The position numbers were made by a program, and so were the translations under genes. Positions 1 through 8,315 of a DNA stretch of 64,000 bases are shown here, piece by piece. Source of the stretch: Shewanella benthica. Lineage in GTDB: Bacteria; Pseudomonadota; Gammaproteobacteria; Enterobacterales; Shewanellaceae. Below the pieces are notes generated by a model. The model was not told the origin of the DNA, searched no databases, and was given only the letters and a program-made list of their open reading frames with translations. The DNA is taken from contig JAKVHY010000020.1 of assembly GCA_023284085.1 (NCBI GenBank), positions 47,627 to 111,626 on the forward strand. The letters run 5' to 3'. How positions within the stretch are numbered: position 1 is the stretch's first letter; each line of letters opens with the position of its first letter.

Positions 1-12
1 GTTGGAGAGACG

Positions 13-1050
13 ATGGGAACTAACATAGGAAAATTGGTACTCCTTGCCCTTTTAATAGGGACTTCACTCTATTGGGGAACCGATAACTTCACTAGCGGCT
101 CCGCCGACCTGAAAAATACAGATAAGCTAACGCTAGATGCAACAGATGAAAGCATTAAGCAAGCTGCGCCAGCGGACGCGGCGCAAGGGAAAAGCAATCA
201 TCCACAACTGAGCGACAACATCCCCACAGGTGCGGCTAAAGATGTAGTACTGGACTCACTAGACGATCTTATCGCCCTATTTGATTCATTGGATTATAAC
301 AGCCAAAGCTGGCTCGCAGGTAACCGCGAAGTACCGCGTCTCACCTTCGAAGGCGTCAGCGATAACTGGCATAAGACATCTAACGAAATCCCAGTTCAAC
401 AGAAGAAGATGGTCTTTTTCCGACTGATGGCTCCGCTGATTCTAGTGTCTAACGAGAAGATATTACTAGAGCGTCAGATAATCGAAGCTGCCGGGCTTGA
501 TGCCCCGGAGCTAAAGCGCATAGCGCTAAAATACCGAGCCATAACCGATACTAAGCTTCCGCTTACCGAAGAGCTGCGCATCAGTTTATTGAATCGGGTC
601 GATATATTACCGCCTTCGTTGGTGCTAGCCCAAGCAGCAGAAGAGAGTGGCTGGGCCACCTCAAGATTCACCTTAGAGGGCAATGCATTCTTCGGTCAAT
701 GGGATTTTAGCGGCGACGGCATGATCCCCAAGCAACAGCGTAAAGAGTTAGGTAACTATGGATTGGCGAGATTCGATAGCCCGTTAGCATCGGTGGAAGG
801 CTACATGTTTAACCTCAATACCAATAATGCCTACCTGAAACTACGCCATCTCCGCGCCGAGTTAAGAGCGAATGAACAGGCAATTACAGGACCTAAGCTC
901 GCCGGCACATTAGATAAGTACTCAGAACGAGGTCAGGCTTACATAGATGGCCTTCGTGAGATGATACGTTTTAATAAGTTAGACCAGGTGGATCAAGCTT
1001 ATCTCAGTAGCCAGGCTCCACTGCATTTAATCGGTAAGAATCAAGAGTGA
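13..1050 (+). CDS. Bax-like glucosaminidase-domain protein
   Basis: A 345-residue protein with an N-terminal signal anchor (about residues 7-21, hydrophobic after a Lys) and a C-terminal glucosaminidase domain (about 195-315). The segment AQAAEESGWATSRF carries the expected catalytic Glu (residue 210 or 211), followed by NAFFGQWDF and a YxxY-type end typical of Bax/FlgJ-like peptidoglycan N-acetylglucosaminidases. It should act on murein from the periplasmic face of the inner membrane. The start at 13 has GGAGAG just upstream, but the frame is open to the window edge, so a longer start outside the window cannot be excluded. The 3' end converges with the gene on the other strand. The cellular role (cell division, envelope turnover) is inference. 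Confidence 0.8.
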   Translation: MGTNIGKLVLLALLIGTSLYWGTDNFTSGSADLKNTDKLTLDATDESIKQAAPADAAQGKSNHPQLSDNIPTGAAKDVVLDSLDDLIALFDSLDYNSQSWLAGNREVPRLTFEGVSDNWHKTSNEIPVQQKKMVFFRLMAPLILVSNEKILLERQIIEAAGLDAPELKRIALKYRAITDTKLPLTEELRISLLNRVDILPPSLVLAQAAEESGWATSRFTLEGNAFFGQWDFSGDGMIPKQQRKELGNYGLARFDSPLASVEGYMFNLNTNNAYLKLRHLRAELRANEQAITGPKLAGTLDKYSERGQAYIDGLREMIRFNKLDQVDQAYLSSQAPLHLIGKNQE

Positions 1051-1077
1051 CTAGAGTCTAGAAATCTGCGGTTAAAG

Positions 1078-1611
1078 CTAGCAATGATCAAAATGTGCAT
1101 ACTCCATACACATGAATTCAACTTGTTGTAGCGATAATACCGGCACATTCACTTGCCTCAATGAGGACGTCTCTATATGCATAATATCGAGTGTCCCTTT
1201 ACCAATGGCATGTTCATTTTTGTCATCAGATGTATCATGCTCCTTAATGTGCAGCACCTTGTCAGCATGAGTTAGCAACTGAATCGACGCGCTGTAATCA
1301 TTAGTGAGACCGCAATGTATCCAAATGCCTTGCCATTTCACACAGTAAAATTGCTCACAGCTCTTGCTGTTGTCATCGTCAATTTCTGTGTGCTTATCTT
1401 CAATGTCTGAGTAAGCCCCACTTCGCAGCGTCACTTCATAGGCGATGCTAGGCTCAGGATTGGCTGAGTCATTTAGATTCTGCAGCCTATGCGCCGAAAG
1501 AATAGCAATGACTAACTTCATATTATCGAAAGCCGACAGCGACTCTTTGGCATAGGGCGCGAGTAAACTTTGAACTTGTTGTAATACTTGTTTATCTGGT
1601 GCGGAATTCAT
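1078..1611 (-). CDS. hypothetical protein, 177 aa
   Basis: I do not recognise this protein. It is acidic and soluble, with no signal peptide or membrane segment, and has an N-terminal predicted helical part (residues 5-45) followed by a mixed region containing CVKWQGIWIHCG. Four cysteines occur, two of them in that segment, and the C-terminus is His/Cys containing. A weak AGGT lies about 10 bases before the ATG. It is transcribed in the same direction as, and 53 bases downstream of, the GNAT gene at 1665-2231, so the two may be cotranscribed. Function unknown. Confidence 0.55.
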   Translation of the reverse strand: MNSAPDKQVLQQVQSLLAPYAKESLSAFDNMKLVIAILSAHRLQNLNDSANPEPSIAYEVTLRSGAYSDIEDKHTEIDDDNSKSCEQFYCVKWQGIWIHCGLTNDYSASIQLLTHADKVLHIKEHDTSDDKNEHAIGKGTLDIMHIETSSLRQVNVPVLSLQQVEFMCMEYAHFDHC

Positions 1612-1664
1612 AATGACATTACCTGTGGAGGTTCATTCAAGCTTATTGAGTTTTGTTTATTTGC

Positions 1665-2231
1665 TCAAGTAGATAGGGCTAACAGATAATAATCTCTGTC
1701 ATCGAAGGTAAAGAAATCCAACACCTGCATCGATGCTTTATTAGTGTGTGCCGAAAATGAAGCCATATTATCTTCGGCGATAAAGGTAAGCATAAAGGGG
1801 AATTGAGCTTGAGCATGCGTTTTTATCTCACTGACCAGAGTCTCAAAAATACCTTGGCCACGATATTCCTTCTTAATCCAGATGGGACCATATTGACATG
1901 AATTGCTCTTGGTTAACTTAACCCCGCCAAGACTAAACTCCTTTAACCTCTTAAGAATATGTCGGTACACAGGCCAAGATTCAAAAAACGACCAGGCCCC
2001 AGCAATGACATAACCCACAATCTCACCATTTTGCCCATCGAGACGGTCGAGTTTTCGCTCAGCAACGCAGATCCAATGGGAGTCAATCAGCTGTCTCAAC
2101 TCGGCTTCCCCAAAAGCTTGCCCATCTAATGCATGAGCTTGTGCCCCGTCACTGAGCTCGTCATTAAGATGGATTCGTTCGAGCTCTACCAACTGCTTGA
2201 GATCACCCATACGGGCTAGTCTGATGTTCAT
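1665..2231 (-). CDS. GNAT-family N-acetyltransferase
   Basis: A 188-residue protein with the GNAT fold signature: beta strand PIWIKKEYRGQGIFETLV (about residues 125-143) contains the acetyl-CoA pyrophosphate-binding R-G-Q-G-I motif, preceded by the EIVGYVIAGA strand (about 69-78). The substrate cannot be predicted. The C-terminal TFDDRDYYLLAL is a typical last strand. Its start ATG faces the divergent GAF-GGDEF gene at 2413 across 181 bases, which must hold both promoters. Some relatives are annotated as unspecified acetyltransferases. Confidence 0.75.
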   Translation of the reverse strand: MNIRLARMGDLKQLVELERIHLNDELSDGAQAHALDGQAFGEAELRQLIDSHWICVAERKLDRLDGQNGEIVGYVIAGAWSFFESWPVYRHILKRLKEFSLGGVKLTKSNSCQYGPIWIKKEYRGQGIFETLVSEIKTHAQAQFPFMLTFIAEDNMASFSAHTNKASMQVLDFFTFDDRDYYLLALST

Positions 2232-2412
2232 GGTGCAGGTATTGACCTTTTAATGATGAATAAACAAGTTAGCCCTGATTATATACTAAAGCCCTAAGGT
2301 GTTAGGTTAATTATCCGCTCTCGGGAAATGCCCAAACACGTCATCCATTTGCATAATGACGTTCTGGCTACCACAATTAACAAAATAACATGATGACTTT
2401 GTCTAGGTTCCC

Positions 2413-3384
2413 ATGCTCCCCGAAAATGTCGATACCAGTATTAGTTTACTTGAAAGTGATAATACCCAGCTAAACTTAGTTCGCTGGATGCACCAGTGCG
2501 AATTGATGAAACGTTATTATGAAGCCGATGTGGTATTTATCATCCAAGAAACCGGGACCAGCTTTGAAGTCATAGTTAGCTCTATTAGCCAGTCCAGACA
2601 GTTTACTACCGGCACTAGCTTCGATAGAGATCATAAAGTTTTCCAGCGCCTAGTGCGATCGCTACCCGATGGTTTAAATATCGATTTAACCAATCATGAC
2701 CACATCGATCTACATGAAGAGTTCGATCAGGCCCAAACCTTATTAACTCGCCCAATTCTCTGGCCAGATGGCACACATTTCGGCTGTATCTGTGTCTTGA
2801 ATGCCGAAGCATCCACTTCGGCATCGAACTCATTTATGTTGGAACCTTTCCAGGTATTGCTTCAACAAGAGCTGACTCTTTACTGCCAAACTCAACGAAT
2901 AGAATCTTTATCCATGCGTGATAGAGAGACCGGCATGTTGAACCAATATGGTTTTATCATGATGGCACCGAGACAGCTTAGTTTAGGGCGACGTTTCGGC
3001 GCCCATGCTGGCATCATCTTCTTCGAACTTTACTCGGCTCACACCATAGAGCATTTAGAAGAAAAGCATCATAGATTATTAGGCAGTATCATTCAGGATA
3101 CAATAAGAACGGCCGATATTGCGGCCCACTACAGTGACCATCAGTTTGTTGTGCTGGTATTTGTCGATTCAGAGAGAGATATTCTCCATATAGGTAAGCG
3201 AGTCGACAAGCTGATTTTTCAACAAAACGATCAACTTAAAATCGATTCAAGTTATAATTATTTCACTCCAGATTCGGCACTTAAGCTCGCCCCCATGCTT
3301 GAAAAATCAAAAAAAGGACTTAAATCTGAGCAGCTTAAGTTAGCAGCTCAAGAAGCCAAACAAAAAACCTCCGCAGTGATCTGA
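2413..3384 (+). CDS. degenerate GAF-GGDEF protein, first of tandem pair
   Basis: A 323-residue soluble protein. Residues about 20-155 look like a GAF sensor domain (LLTRPILWPDGTHFGCICVL). Residues about 165-265 resemble a GGDEF fold: D170-RETGMLNQYGF corresponds to the DxLTGLxNRR segment, but the active-site GGDEF position reads YSDHQF (240-245) before the conserved VVLVF strand. The catalytic Gly-Gly-Asp/Glu residues are missing, so diguanylate cyclase activity is not expected. A second gene of the same layout follows at 3635 after 250 bases. A role as a catalytically dead sensor or GTP/protein-binding module is inference. A Shine-Dalgarno AGG sits about 6 bases before the ATG. Confidence 0.7.
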   Translation: MLPENVDTSISLLESDNTQLNLVRWMHQCELMKRYYEADVVFIIQETGTSFEVIVSSISQSRQFTTGTSFDRDHKVFQRLVRSLPDGLNIDLTNHDHIDLHEEFDQAQTLLTRPILWPDGTHFGCICVLNAEASTSASNSFMLEPFQVLLQQELTLYCQTQRIESLSMRDRETGMLNQYGFIMMAPRQLSLGRRFGAHAGIIFFELYSAHTIEHLEEKHHRLLGSIIQDTIRTADIAAHYSDHQFVVLVFVDSERDILHIGKRVDKLIFQQNDQLKIDSSYNYFTPDSALKLAPMLEKSKKGLKSEQLKLAAQEAKQKTSAVI

Positions 3385-3400
3385 AAATTACACTCTACAC

Positions 3401-3431
3401 ATAGGCTTGGCGGTTTCCTTCTCAAGCCTAT
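3401..3431 (+). terminator. possible hairpin terminator
   Basis: A perfect 9-bp inverted repeat, ATAGGCTTG (3401-3409) and CAAGCCTAT (3423-3431), lies 17 bases after the first GAF-GGDEF gene. The following TTTCC is a weak U-tract, so termination may be partial. It separates the two paralogues into possibly independent transcripts. Confidence 0.45.
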
Positions 3432-3634
3432 TTCCTGATGTAAGCCCATACTCATTTTGTCATGGTTGAATACTCTGTTCTGCACAAAACACAGGTGATC
3501 ACACTTTATTAACCTTAGAAGTTAAGTATGCTAACCTGCCTAAGAAAAAACCTATCTAAATACTGAGCGTTACTCATTTAATAATGCGATAAAAGTGATT
3601 TAGTACCGATAAAAATAACGAAGAGAGAAGTCTC

Positions 3635-4579
3635 ATGCTAGCCCAAAGAAATCATCACCGACTCTGGCTAAGAGAACAAGATCATCCAGCGATCAGCTTA
3701 CCAAGATGGCAGCAGCAAATGGACCTCTTGACCAGTTTCTATCGTTCACAAGCTAGCCTGATATTGCAATTAGCCGATAATAGCTTTCAAGTTGTTTGCA
3801 CTCAGCAGAGCCAAGATTACAAGCTTAGTGGCGGGACTGTTTTTTTCGATGCTGGATTATTAAAGCTGGTTGAATCTCAGAGTGGTTATGGTCAATCTCA
3901 TGTAAAAGGAGATGCATTTTCTTCTGGCCTGTCTCAGTTTCAACATGTGATATGTCAATTAATTTACTGGCCAGATGGTGAGCTCTTTGGCTGTATATTG
4001 ATCTGTGATCCTGATCAGAATAGATTTCAAGAACATCTCGCCCCCCTGATAGAAACCACTAAATCTTTAATTCAGGCGGAACTTAAACATCTATTCTTGA
4101 TGATGAAAGTACAGATGCTATCGGTACAAGACGAACAGACCTGCATGCTTAATCAGTATGGTTTTAACCTGATGGCACCAAGACAATTGAGTCTGAGTCG
4201 ACGTTTTGGCTCTCATGCAGGGATAATCTTAGTCGAAGCTCTTTTCGATGAATCGACAGAAGTACCAACAGAGTCGGATGAGCAAAGGGTGCGTATACTC
4301 GCAAGGATCATCCATAGCAGCTTAAGAGAGGCGGATGTATCGGCAAGAATAAGCCATAACCAATTTATTATTCTTTGCTTCATCGACAATGAATCAAACC
4401 TGGACTCACTGGTATTAAGACTGAAGAAACAGTTCGCCAAAGAAGGTCAAAATTTAAACTTAGTCACAGGGCAAAGTTTCTTCACTCCAGACACTCAAAT
4501 CAGCCTTGATCCTATGCAACAGCAAGCTATAAAGAGTCTAAAGCTGAACCGACTCGAACAGCAAAAAACAACAAAATAG
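3635..4579 (+). CDS. degenerate GAF-GGDEF protein, second of tandem pair
   Basis: A 314-residue paralogue of the preceding gene with the same layout: GAF-like part (about 15-150, with LIYWPDGELFGCILIC) and GGDEF-like part (D166-EQTCMLNQYGF, then APRQLSLSRRFGSHAGII). The site that should be GGDEF reads ISHNQF (239-244), again without catalytic residues. The conserved LNQYGF and APRQLSL blocks show it arose by duplication with its neighbour. AGAGAG about 10 bases before the ATG serves as ribosome binding site. The C-terminal tail has no recognised domain. Loss of the same catalytic signature in both copies suggests the fold is kept for another purpose. Confidence 0.7.
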   Translation: MLAQRNHHRLWLREQDHPAISLPRWQQQMDLLTSFYRSQASLILQLADNSFQVVCTQQSQDYKLSGGTVFFDAGLLKLVESQSGYGQSHVKGDAFSSGLSQFQHVICQLIYWPDGELFGCILICDPDQNRFQEHLAPLIETTKSLIQAELKHLFLMMKVQMLSVQDEQTCMLNQYGFNLMAPRQLSLSRRFGSHAGIILVEALFDESTEVPTESDEQRVRILARIIHSSLREADVSARISHNQFIILCFIDNESNLDSLVLRLKKQFAKEGQNLNLVTGQSFFTPDTQISLDPMQQQAIKSLKLNRLEQQKTTK

Positions 4580-4607
4580 CACTAGTCTGATTATTACCCC
4601 CATGCCA

Positions 4608-5079
4608 CTAGTCTTGCTTTTCCTCCTGTGCTCTTGCCCATTGTATAAACATCACAATGGGAAAGGGTGACATCATTACCGCTCCCAATCCAATCAAGCT
4701 GGACACTAATACCATTCCATATAAGTATCTGGTCAGTTCAGAGACTCTCAGTTTTTTCAATTCAAGGCGCATTGATGAGGAAATGGTTATTCCCTTTTAA
4801 GTCAATGCAACACAGAAGTGGAAACACTGAGAGCCTCACGCAGTGCGGGTTTCAAAGCCCTTTATGCTGCGTTACATGTTCTCGATATAGAATAACTATT
4901 AGCTTCAAACATTCGCCTTGCCTACAGTGCTTTGAACTCCCGCTGAACGATCAGATACTTACTCGGAATGGTATAACCATGCCGGATATTTCAAGTGTCA
5001 TATCTGTGAAAAGATAAGCACCAATGCCGCTAAGAAGCATCAGCAAGCCTATCCAATGTAATCGTTTTAAAGCTTTCAT
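4608..5079 (-). pseudogene. small membrane-protein gene interrupted by a MITE
   Basis: Read on the minus strand, ATG at 5079 starts a hydrophobic peptide (MKALKRLHWIGLLMLLSGIG..., first 36 codons) that runs into the inserted element and stops shortly inside it. On the far side (4709 down to 4608) a second hydrophobic stretch ending PFPIVMFIQWARAQEEKQD is open to a TAG at 4608. Removing 4712-4971 plus one TA copy joins the halves in one frame of 69 codons: two membrane helices with a short acidic/amphipathic tail. The restored protein is not one I recognise by name. As it stands the product would lack the second helix. The joined frame is seen directly; loss of function is inference. Confidence 0.7.
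4712..4971. mobile_element. 260-bp MITE-like element with TA duplication
   Basis: The two ends are imperfect terminal inverted repeats of about 30 bp: CCATTCCATATAAGTATCTG at the left and, on the other strand, CCATTCCGAGTAAGTATCTG at the right, continuing with GGTCAGTTCAG / ATCGTTCAG. The element is bordered by TA on both sides (4710-4711 and 4972-4973), the target duplication typical of IS630/Tc1-mariner transposases. It has no convincing gene. It interrupts the small membrane-protein gene on the minus strand. The mobilising transposase is not in this window. Confidence 0.75.
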
Positions 5080-5169
5080 TACACTTTAAGCCCTCATATC
5101 GAGTTTTTCGCTGTTTATCTTGTTCTAAACTTGCCACAATATAAGCATAAATTTATTGGGATCCCAGTC

Positions 5170-5583
5170 ATGTCTGTAAAATCTTTTTTGATCGCCACCA
5201 CATTCTTCGCATTATCCGCATGCCAAAGCACTGCAGAGCCTGAGTCTCTGGAAATAGAACTATCTGGAACCTGGCATATAGAGGTAATCGCAGGTAATCC
5301 TGTCATCGATTACAGTCCGGCTCAACTCATCTTTAGCCCAGAAGGCAAACTGAGTGGTAATAACAGTTGTAACAGCTTCTTTGGTGAATATTCACTGCAA
5401 GGGTCATCGATCACACTTTCTCCGGCGGGGAGCACGATGAAAGCCTGTGTCGATGCATTGATGGATCAGGAGCAAAGAGTCATGACTGCTATGCCCAAGG
5501 TCACTTCGGGTCAAATAGTCAAAAGTCAGCTGGTATTGAAAGACGCCAATGGAAAAACTCAATTTGTATTGAGTAAGCTCTGA
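5170..5583 (+). CDS. META-domain lipoprotein (HslJ-like)
   Basis: Starting at the ATG at 5170 gives a 137-residue lipoprotein: signal MSVKSFLIATTFFALSAC with lipobox LSAC, Cys about residue 18. An upstream TTG would add 13 residues before a normal signal peptide and is less likely. The remainder is a single META/DUF306 domain: LSGTWHIEVIAG, the SGNNSCNSFFGEY block, and the STMKACVDALMDQEQ segment with the conserved Cys. Family members such as E. coli HslJ are envelope proteins linked to heat or novobiocin resistance. GGGA lies about 9 bases upstream of the ATG. A bidirectional terminator follows at 5633. Confidence 0.8.
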   Translation: MSVKSFLIATTFFALSACQSTAEPESLEIELSGTWHIEVIAGNPVIDYSPAQLIFSPEGKLSGNNSCNSFFGEYSLQGSSITLSPAGSTMKACVDALMDQEQRVMTAMPKVTSGQIVKSQLVLKDANGKTQFVLSKL

Positions 5584-5632
5584 AGCCAGTTGAACTGACT
5601 CTCTCTGTATTAAAAGAATCCCGTAAAACAAT

Positions 5633-5654
5633 AAAACCGCCATATGGCGGTTTT
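5633..5654. terminator. bidirectional hairpin terminator
   Basis: AAAACCGCC (5633-5641), ATAT loop, GGCGGTTTT (5646-5654): a perfect 9-bp stem with T-rich flanks on both strands, placed between the META lipoprotein gene (+) and the convergent gene ending at 5710 (-). Confidence 0.85.
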
Positions 5655-5709
5655 GGGTTATGTGTCACTAACTGATTTTGATTAAACTACCTGGATTAAG
5701 CCATCTAAA

Positions 5710-6141
5710 TCAGGCATCGAAATGTCCAGTCTCAGCCTCTTGAGCGACTTTCATTTTATGAAGTGATGCAGGAGGCTGCTCCCGTTCTATGAGATAACTC
5801 CAATAAGCATCATCAAACCCACGAAAAAGTTGATCCGTTTTCCCTTCAGATTTTAAGATTAACCACCACCAGACCAGCCCCCAGGCACCGAAAGTAATTA
5901 GGGTAAGTACGAAGTGAATCAGCTTGTGTTTCTCGAGATTTGTCGACTTAAGCCTAGCCAGTTTAACATCAGCACTGTGAATATCAGTCCCTTCTTCCGC
6001 AATGAATCTATCTTGGTTAGCCGCCGTTCGCCTAAACAATGAGTGTAAGTCCTCACCTCTGCTTCTGACTCTCACATAACAATGGGAACAAGACTTAACC
6101 GCTAAGCGATGAACGCGATATTTATGGTGGACTGATGCCAT
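5710..6141 (-). CDS. hypothetical membrane protein with CxxC
   Basis: The ATG at 6141 has AGAGG seven bases upstream and gives 143 residues. A TTG start 39 bases further upstream lacks any ribosome binding site. Residues 17-22 contain SCSHC, a possible metal or thiol site. One membrane segment is seen around residues 72-96 (HFVLTLITFGAWGLVWWWLIL), followed by a soluble tail rich in charged residues. I do not recognise the family. It is convergent with the META lipoprotein gene and divergent from the GNAT gene at 6264. Confidence 0.6.
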   Translation of the reverse strand: MASVHHKYRVHRLAVKSCSHCYVRVRSRGEDLHSLFRRTAANQDRFIAEEGTDIHSADVKLARLKSTNLEKHKLIHFVLTLITFGAWGLVWWWLILKSEGKTDQLFRGFDDAYWSYLIEREQPPASLHKMKVAQEAETGHFDA

Positions 6142-6263
6142 AGGCGCCTCTTTCTCTTGAGCCGACTTCTCTTGAGCCAATAATAAAAGTCTAGCAGACC
6201 TAGACTTTAGTCGAATAAAAAATCATACATTACTCGCCAAATTAAACTCGGCGACATGCTAGA

Positions 6264-6782
6264 GTGTCTACAAAAATGGAGCCTACTTCCGTGAAATCAA
6301 ATGTGCAGTCGAGTGTGGAATTAAATATGCAAACAAATGTTCAATTAAGAAAGGGCCAACAATCCGATCTGCCAGCACTGGTTCGATTCAACCAAGCGAT
6401 GGCATTGGAAACTGAAAATCTGTCACTGGATGAAGTCCTACTGACAAAGGGGGTAAACGCCTTACTCTCGGAGCCAGAAAAAGGCTTCTATCTGGTCGCC
6501 GAAGCCGATGGCGAGATAGTGGGTTCTCTGATGGTGACATTCGAATGGAGCGATTGGCGCGCGCTAAATTACTACTGGATCCAAAGTGTCTATATCCGTC
6601 CGGAGAATCGCCGCCAGGGTATCTATGGCAAGCTATACCAGCAGGTGAAGACCCTAGCTGCAGAGAATGGTGGCGCTGCAAGTTTCAGACTCTACGTAGA
6701 GCAGGAAAATACCAAGGCGCAACAAACATATCAAGCCCTGGGGATGGAGCAGAGTTACTATCTAATGTACGAAGAAAAGTAA
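6264..6782 (+). CDS. GNAT-family N-acetyltransferase
   Basis: A 172-residue protein (GTG start) with a GNAT domain from about residue 26: GEIVGSLMVTFEWSDWR, then IQSVYIRPENRRQGIYGKLYQQV with the R-R-Q-G-I-Y acetyl-CoA loop, and a final YQALGMEQSYYLMYE strand. The first 25 residues are Gln/Asn/Val-rich and may not be translated. An ATG at 6276 and another at 6327 are alternatives, and none has a strong ribosome binding site. Substrate unknown. The gene ends 12 bases before the overlapping palindromes at 6795-6836. Confidence 0.7.
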   Translation: MSTKMEPTSVKSNVQSSVELNMQTNVQLRKGQQSDLPALVRFNQAMALETENLSLDEVLLTKGVNALLSEPEKGFYLVAEADGEIVGSLMVTFEWSDWRALNYYWIQSVYIRPENRRQGIYGKLYQQVKTLAAENGGAASFRLYVEQENTKAQQTYQALGMEQSYYLMYEEK

Positions 6783-6794
6783 CGATGAGGCGCG

Positions 6795-6836
6795 AGGTCC
6801 TAGGTTTTAGTTCCTAGGACCTAGAGCCTAGGAACT
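6795..6836. repeat. CCTAGG palindromic intergenic repeat, double hairpin
   Basis: Two overlapping perfect 10-bp hairpins: AGGTCCTAGG (6795-6804) with CCTAGGACCT (6813-6822), and AGTTCCTAGG (6809-6818) with CCTAGGAACT (6827-6836). They share sequence, so only one can form at a time. The second is followed by TTCTTT on the plus strand. The element lies between convergent genes (GNAT and sdaA), so it probably ends both transcripts. Related copies occur at 12140, 45000 and 45656. Confidence 0.75.
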
Positions 6837-6840
6837 TTCT

Positions 6841-8208
6841 TTAAGCACAAATACTCGTTACTTTAATGGCTAAACCACCTTGGCTAGTTTCACGATACTT
6901 AACGTTCATGTCTTTTCCTGTCTCATACATGGTTGCTATCACCTTATCTAAGCTGACTCTAGGCTCGCTGTTACGACGCATCGCCATACGCGACGAGTTA
7001 ATCGCCTTTACTGCGGCAATAGCGTTACGTTCGATACAGGGCACCTGCACTTGGCCCGCAACCGGATCGCACGTTAATCCTAAGTTGTGCTCCATGCCAA
7101 TTTCCGCGGCAATGCACACCTGAGAGGGACTAGCCCCCATGATCTCAGACAAACCTGCAGCGGCCATAGAACAAGCCACACCGACCTCTCCCTGACAGCC
7201 CACTTCGGCGCCCGAAATAGATGCGTTGCGTATATAGAGTGAGCCTACCGCGGCGGCTGCCAGATAGAAGCGGGTATATTCTTGCTCGCCCATTGGCTGA
7301 ATATACTTATCAAAATAAGCCATAACCGCAGGGATAATACCTGCTGCACCATTGGTAGGAGAAGTCACCACCCGCCCACCAGCCGCATTCTCTTCACTGA
7401 CTGCCAAGGCAAACATATTGACCCAGTCGATGACCACCATAGGGTCGGCAGAAAGTCTCTCATTCGTCATCAGCTGACGATAAAGCGCTGCCGCTCGTCT
7501 CGGTACTCTAAGAGGGCCATCGAGCACTCCCTCGGTTGTCTGCCCTTTTTCTATGCCGGCTTTCATCACATTCCACACGGCACCGAAACCTTCATAGATG
7601 GCCTCTTCACTGTTAAACACCTTCTCATTTTCCATCATCAAGGTGCTGATACTCATGCCAGACTCGGTACATTGCTCGAGTAATTCAGATGCGTAAGCGT
7701 AGGGATAAGGCACTAAAACATCATTGGCCGCCGTTAAACCGAAGTGCTCTTCATCGACGATAGAGCCACCGCCGGTTGAATAGTAGGTCTTACTAAAGAT
7801 ACAGTTATCTTTAACCCATGCATGAATCGACATACCATTTTCATGGAGTTTCAATGCATGCTTATGGAAGGTGACGCCATCTTGCAAAAAATCGACCCTG
7901 TGGGCCTCTGTACCTAACAAGAGACTGCCGCTGTGCTCAATCTCACCGATGACGGCAGGAATTGACTCAATATCGACGCTCTCGGGGCTATTGCCACCTA
8001 AGCCCATCATAATAGCGATATCCGTGTGATGACCCTTGCCGGTTAACGAGAGTGAGCCGTAAATATCAACACTCATGCGGGTAACAGACTCTAGCTCGCC
8101 ACGCTGACGCAGCTCATCGACAAACTCTTTGGCGGCCTTCATCGGCCCGACGGTATGCGAGCTCGATGGACCCACACCTATCTTAAAAATATCAAATGCG
8201 CTAAACAT
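6841..8208 (-). CDS. sdaA: L-serine ammonia-lyase, single-chain iron-sulfur type
   Basis: A 455-residue protein of full family length that converts L-serine to pyruvate and ammonia in the cytoplasm. The N-terminal beta domain begins with [16 protein letters not shown], the diagnostic block. The C-terminal catalytic domain has the [4Fe-4S] cysteines within [20 protein letters not shown] and [21 protein letters not shown] clear AGAGGT precedes the ATG. It lies 107 bases downstream of sdaC on the same strand, so import and deamination of serine are genetically linked. A stable hairpin (8249-8277) lies in the gap and may adjust the ratio of the two products. Confidence 0.95.
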   Translation of the reverse strand: MFSAFDIFKIGVGPSSSHTVGPMKAAKEFVDELRQRGELESVTRMSVDIYGSLSLTGKGHHTDIAIMMGLGGNSPESVDIESIPAVIGEIEHSGSLLLGTEAHRVDFLQDGVTFHKHALKLHENGMSIHAWVKDNCIFSKTYYSTGGGSIVDEEHFGLTAANDVLVPYPYAYASELLEQCTESGMSISTLMMENEKVFNSEEAIYEGFGAVWNVMKAGIEKGQTTEGVLDGPLRVPRRAAALYRQLMTNERLSADPMVVIDWVNMFALAVSEENAAGGRVVTSPTNGAAGIIPAVMAYFDKYIQPMGEQEYTRFYLAAAAVGSLYIRNASISGAEVGCQGEVGVACSMAAAGLSEIMGASPSQVCIAAEIGMEHNLGLTCDPVAGQVQVPCIERNAIAAVKAINSSRMAMRRNSEPRVSLDKVIATMYETGKDMNVKYRETSQGGLAIKVTSICA

Positions 8209-8248
8209 AAATTTACCTCTTATTCCTGAGTGGAAGTTGAAATGAGGA

Positions 8249-8277
8249 GGGTCAGTCCCAAAAATTGAGACTGACCC
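8249..8277 (-). other. hairpin in the sdaC-sdaA gap
   Basis: GGGTCAGTC (8249-8257) and GACTGACCC (8269-8277) form a perfect 9-bp stem with an 11-base loop. On the minus strand it is followed by TCCTCATTT rather than a run of T, so it resembles an RNA processing or stability element more than a full terminator. Confidence 0.55.
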
Positions 8278-8315
8278 GAATAACCGAACGTTATAAAGAG
8301 ATGAAAACGGAGAAC

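Noticed and set aside
4667..5017. A 116-codon plus-strand open frame
   Set aside because: It runs across the MITE and the broken minus-strand gene, has no protein-like features, and is explained by the insertion.
6545..6817. 90-codon frame inside the GNAT gene
   Set aside because: It overlaps the well-supported GNAT frame; a shadow frame.
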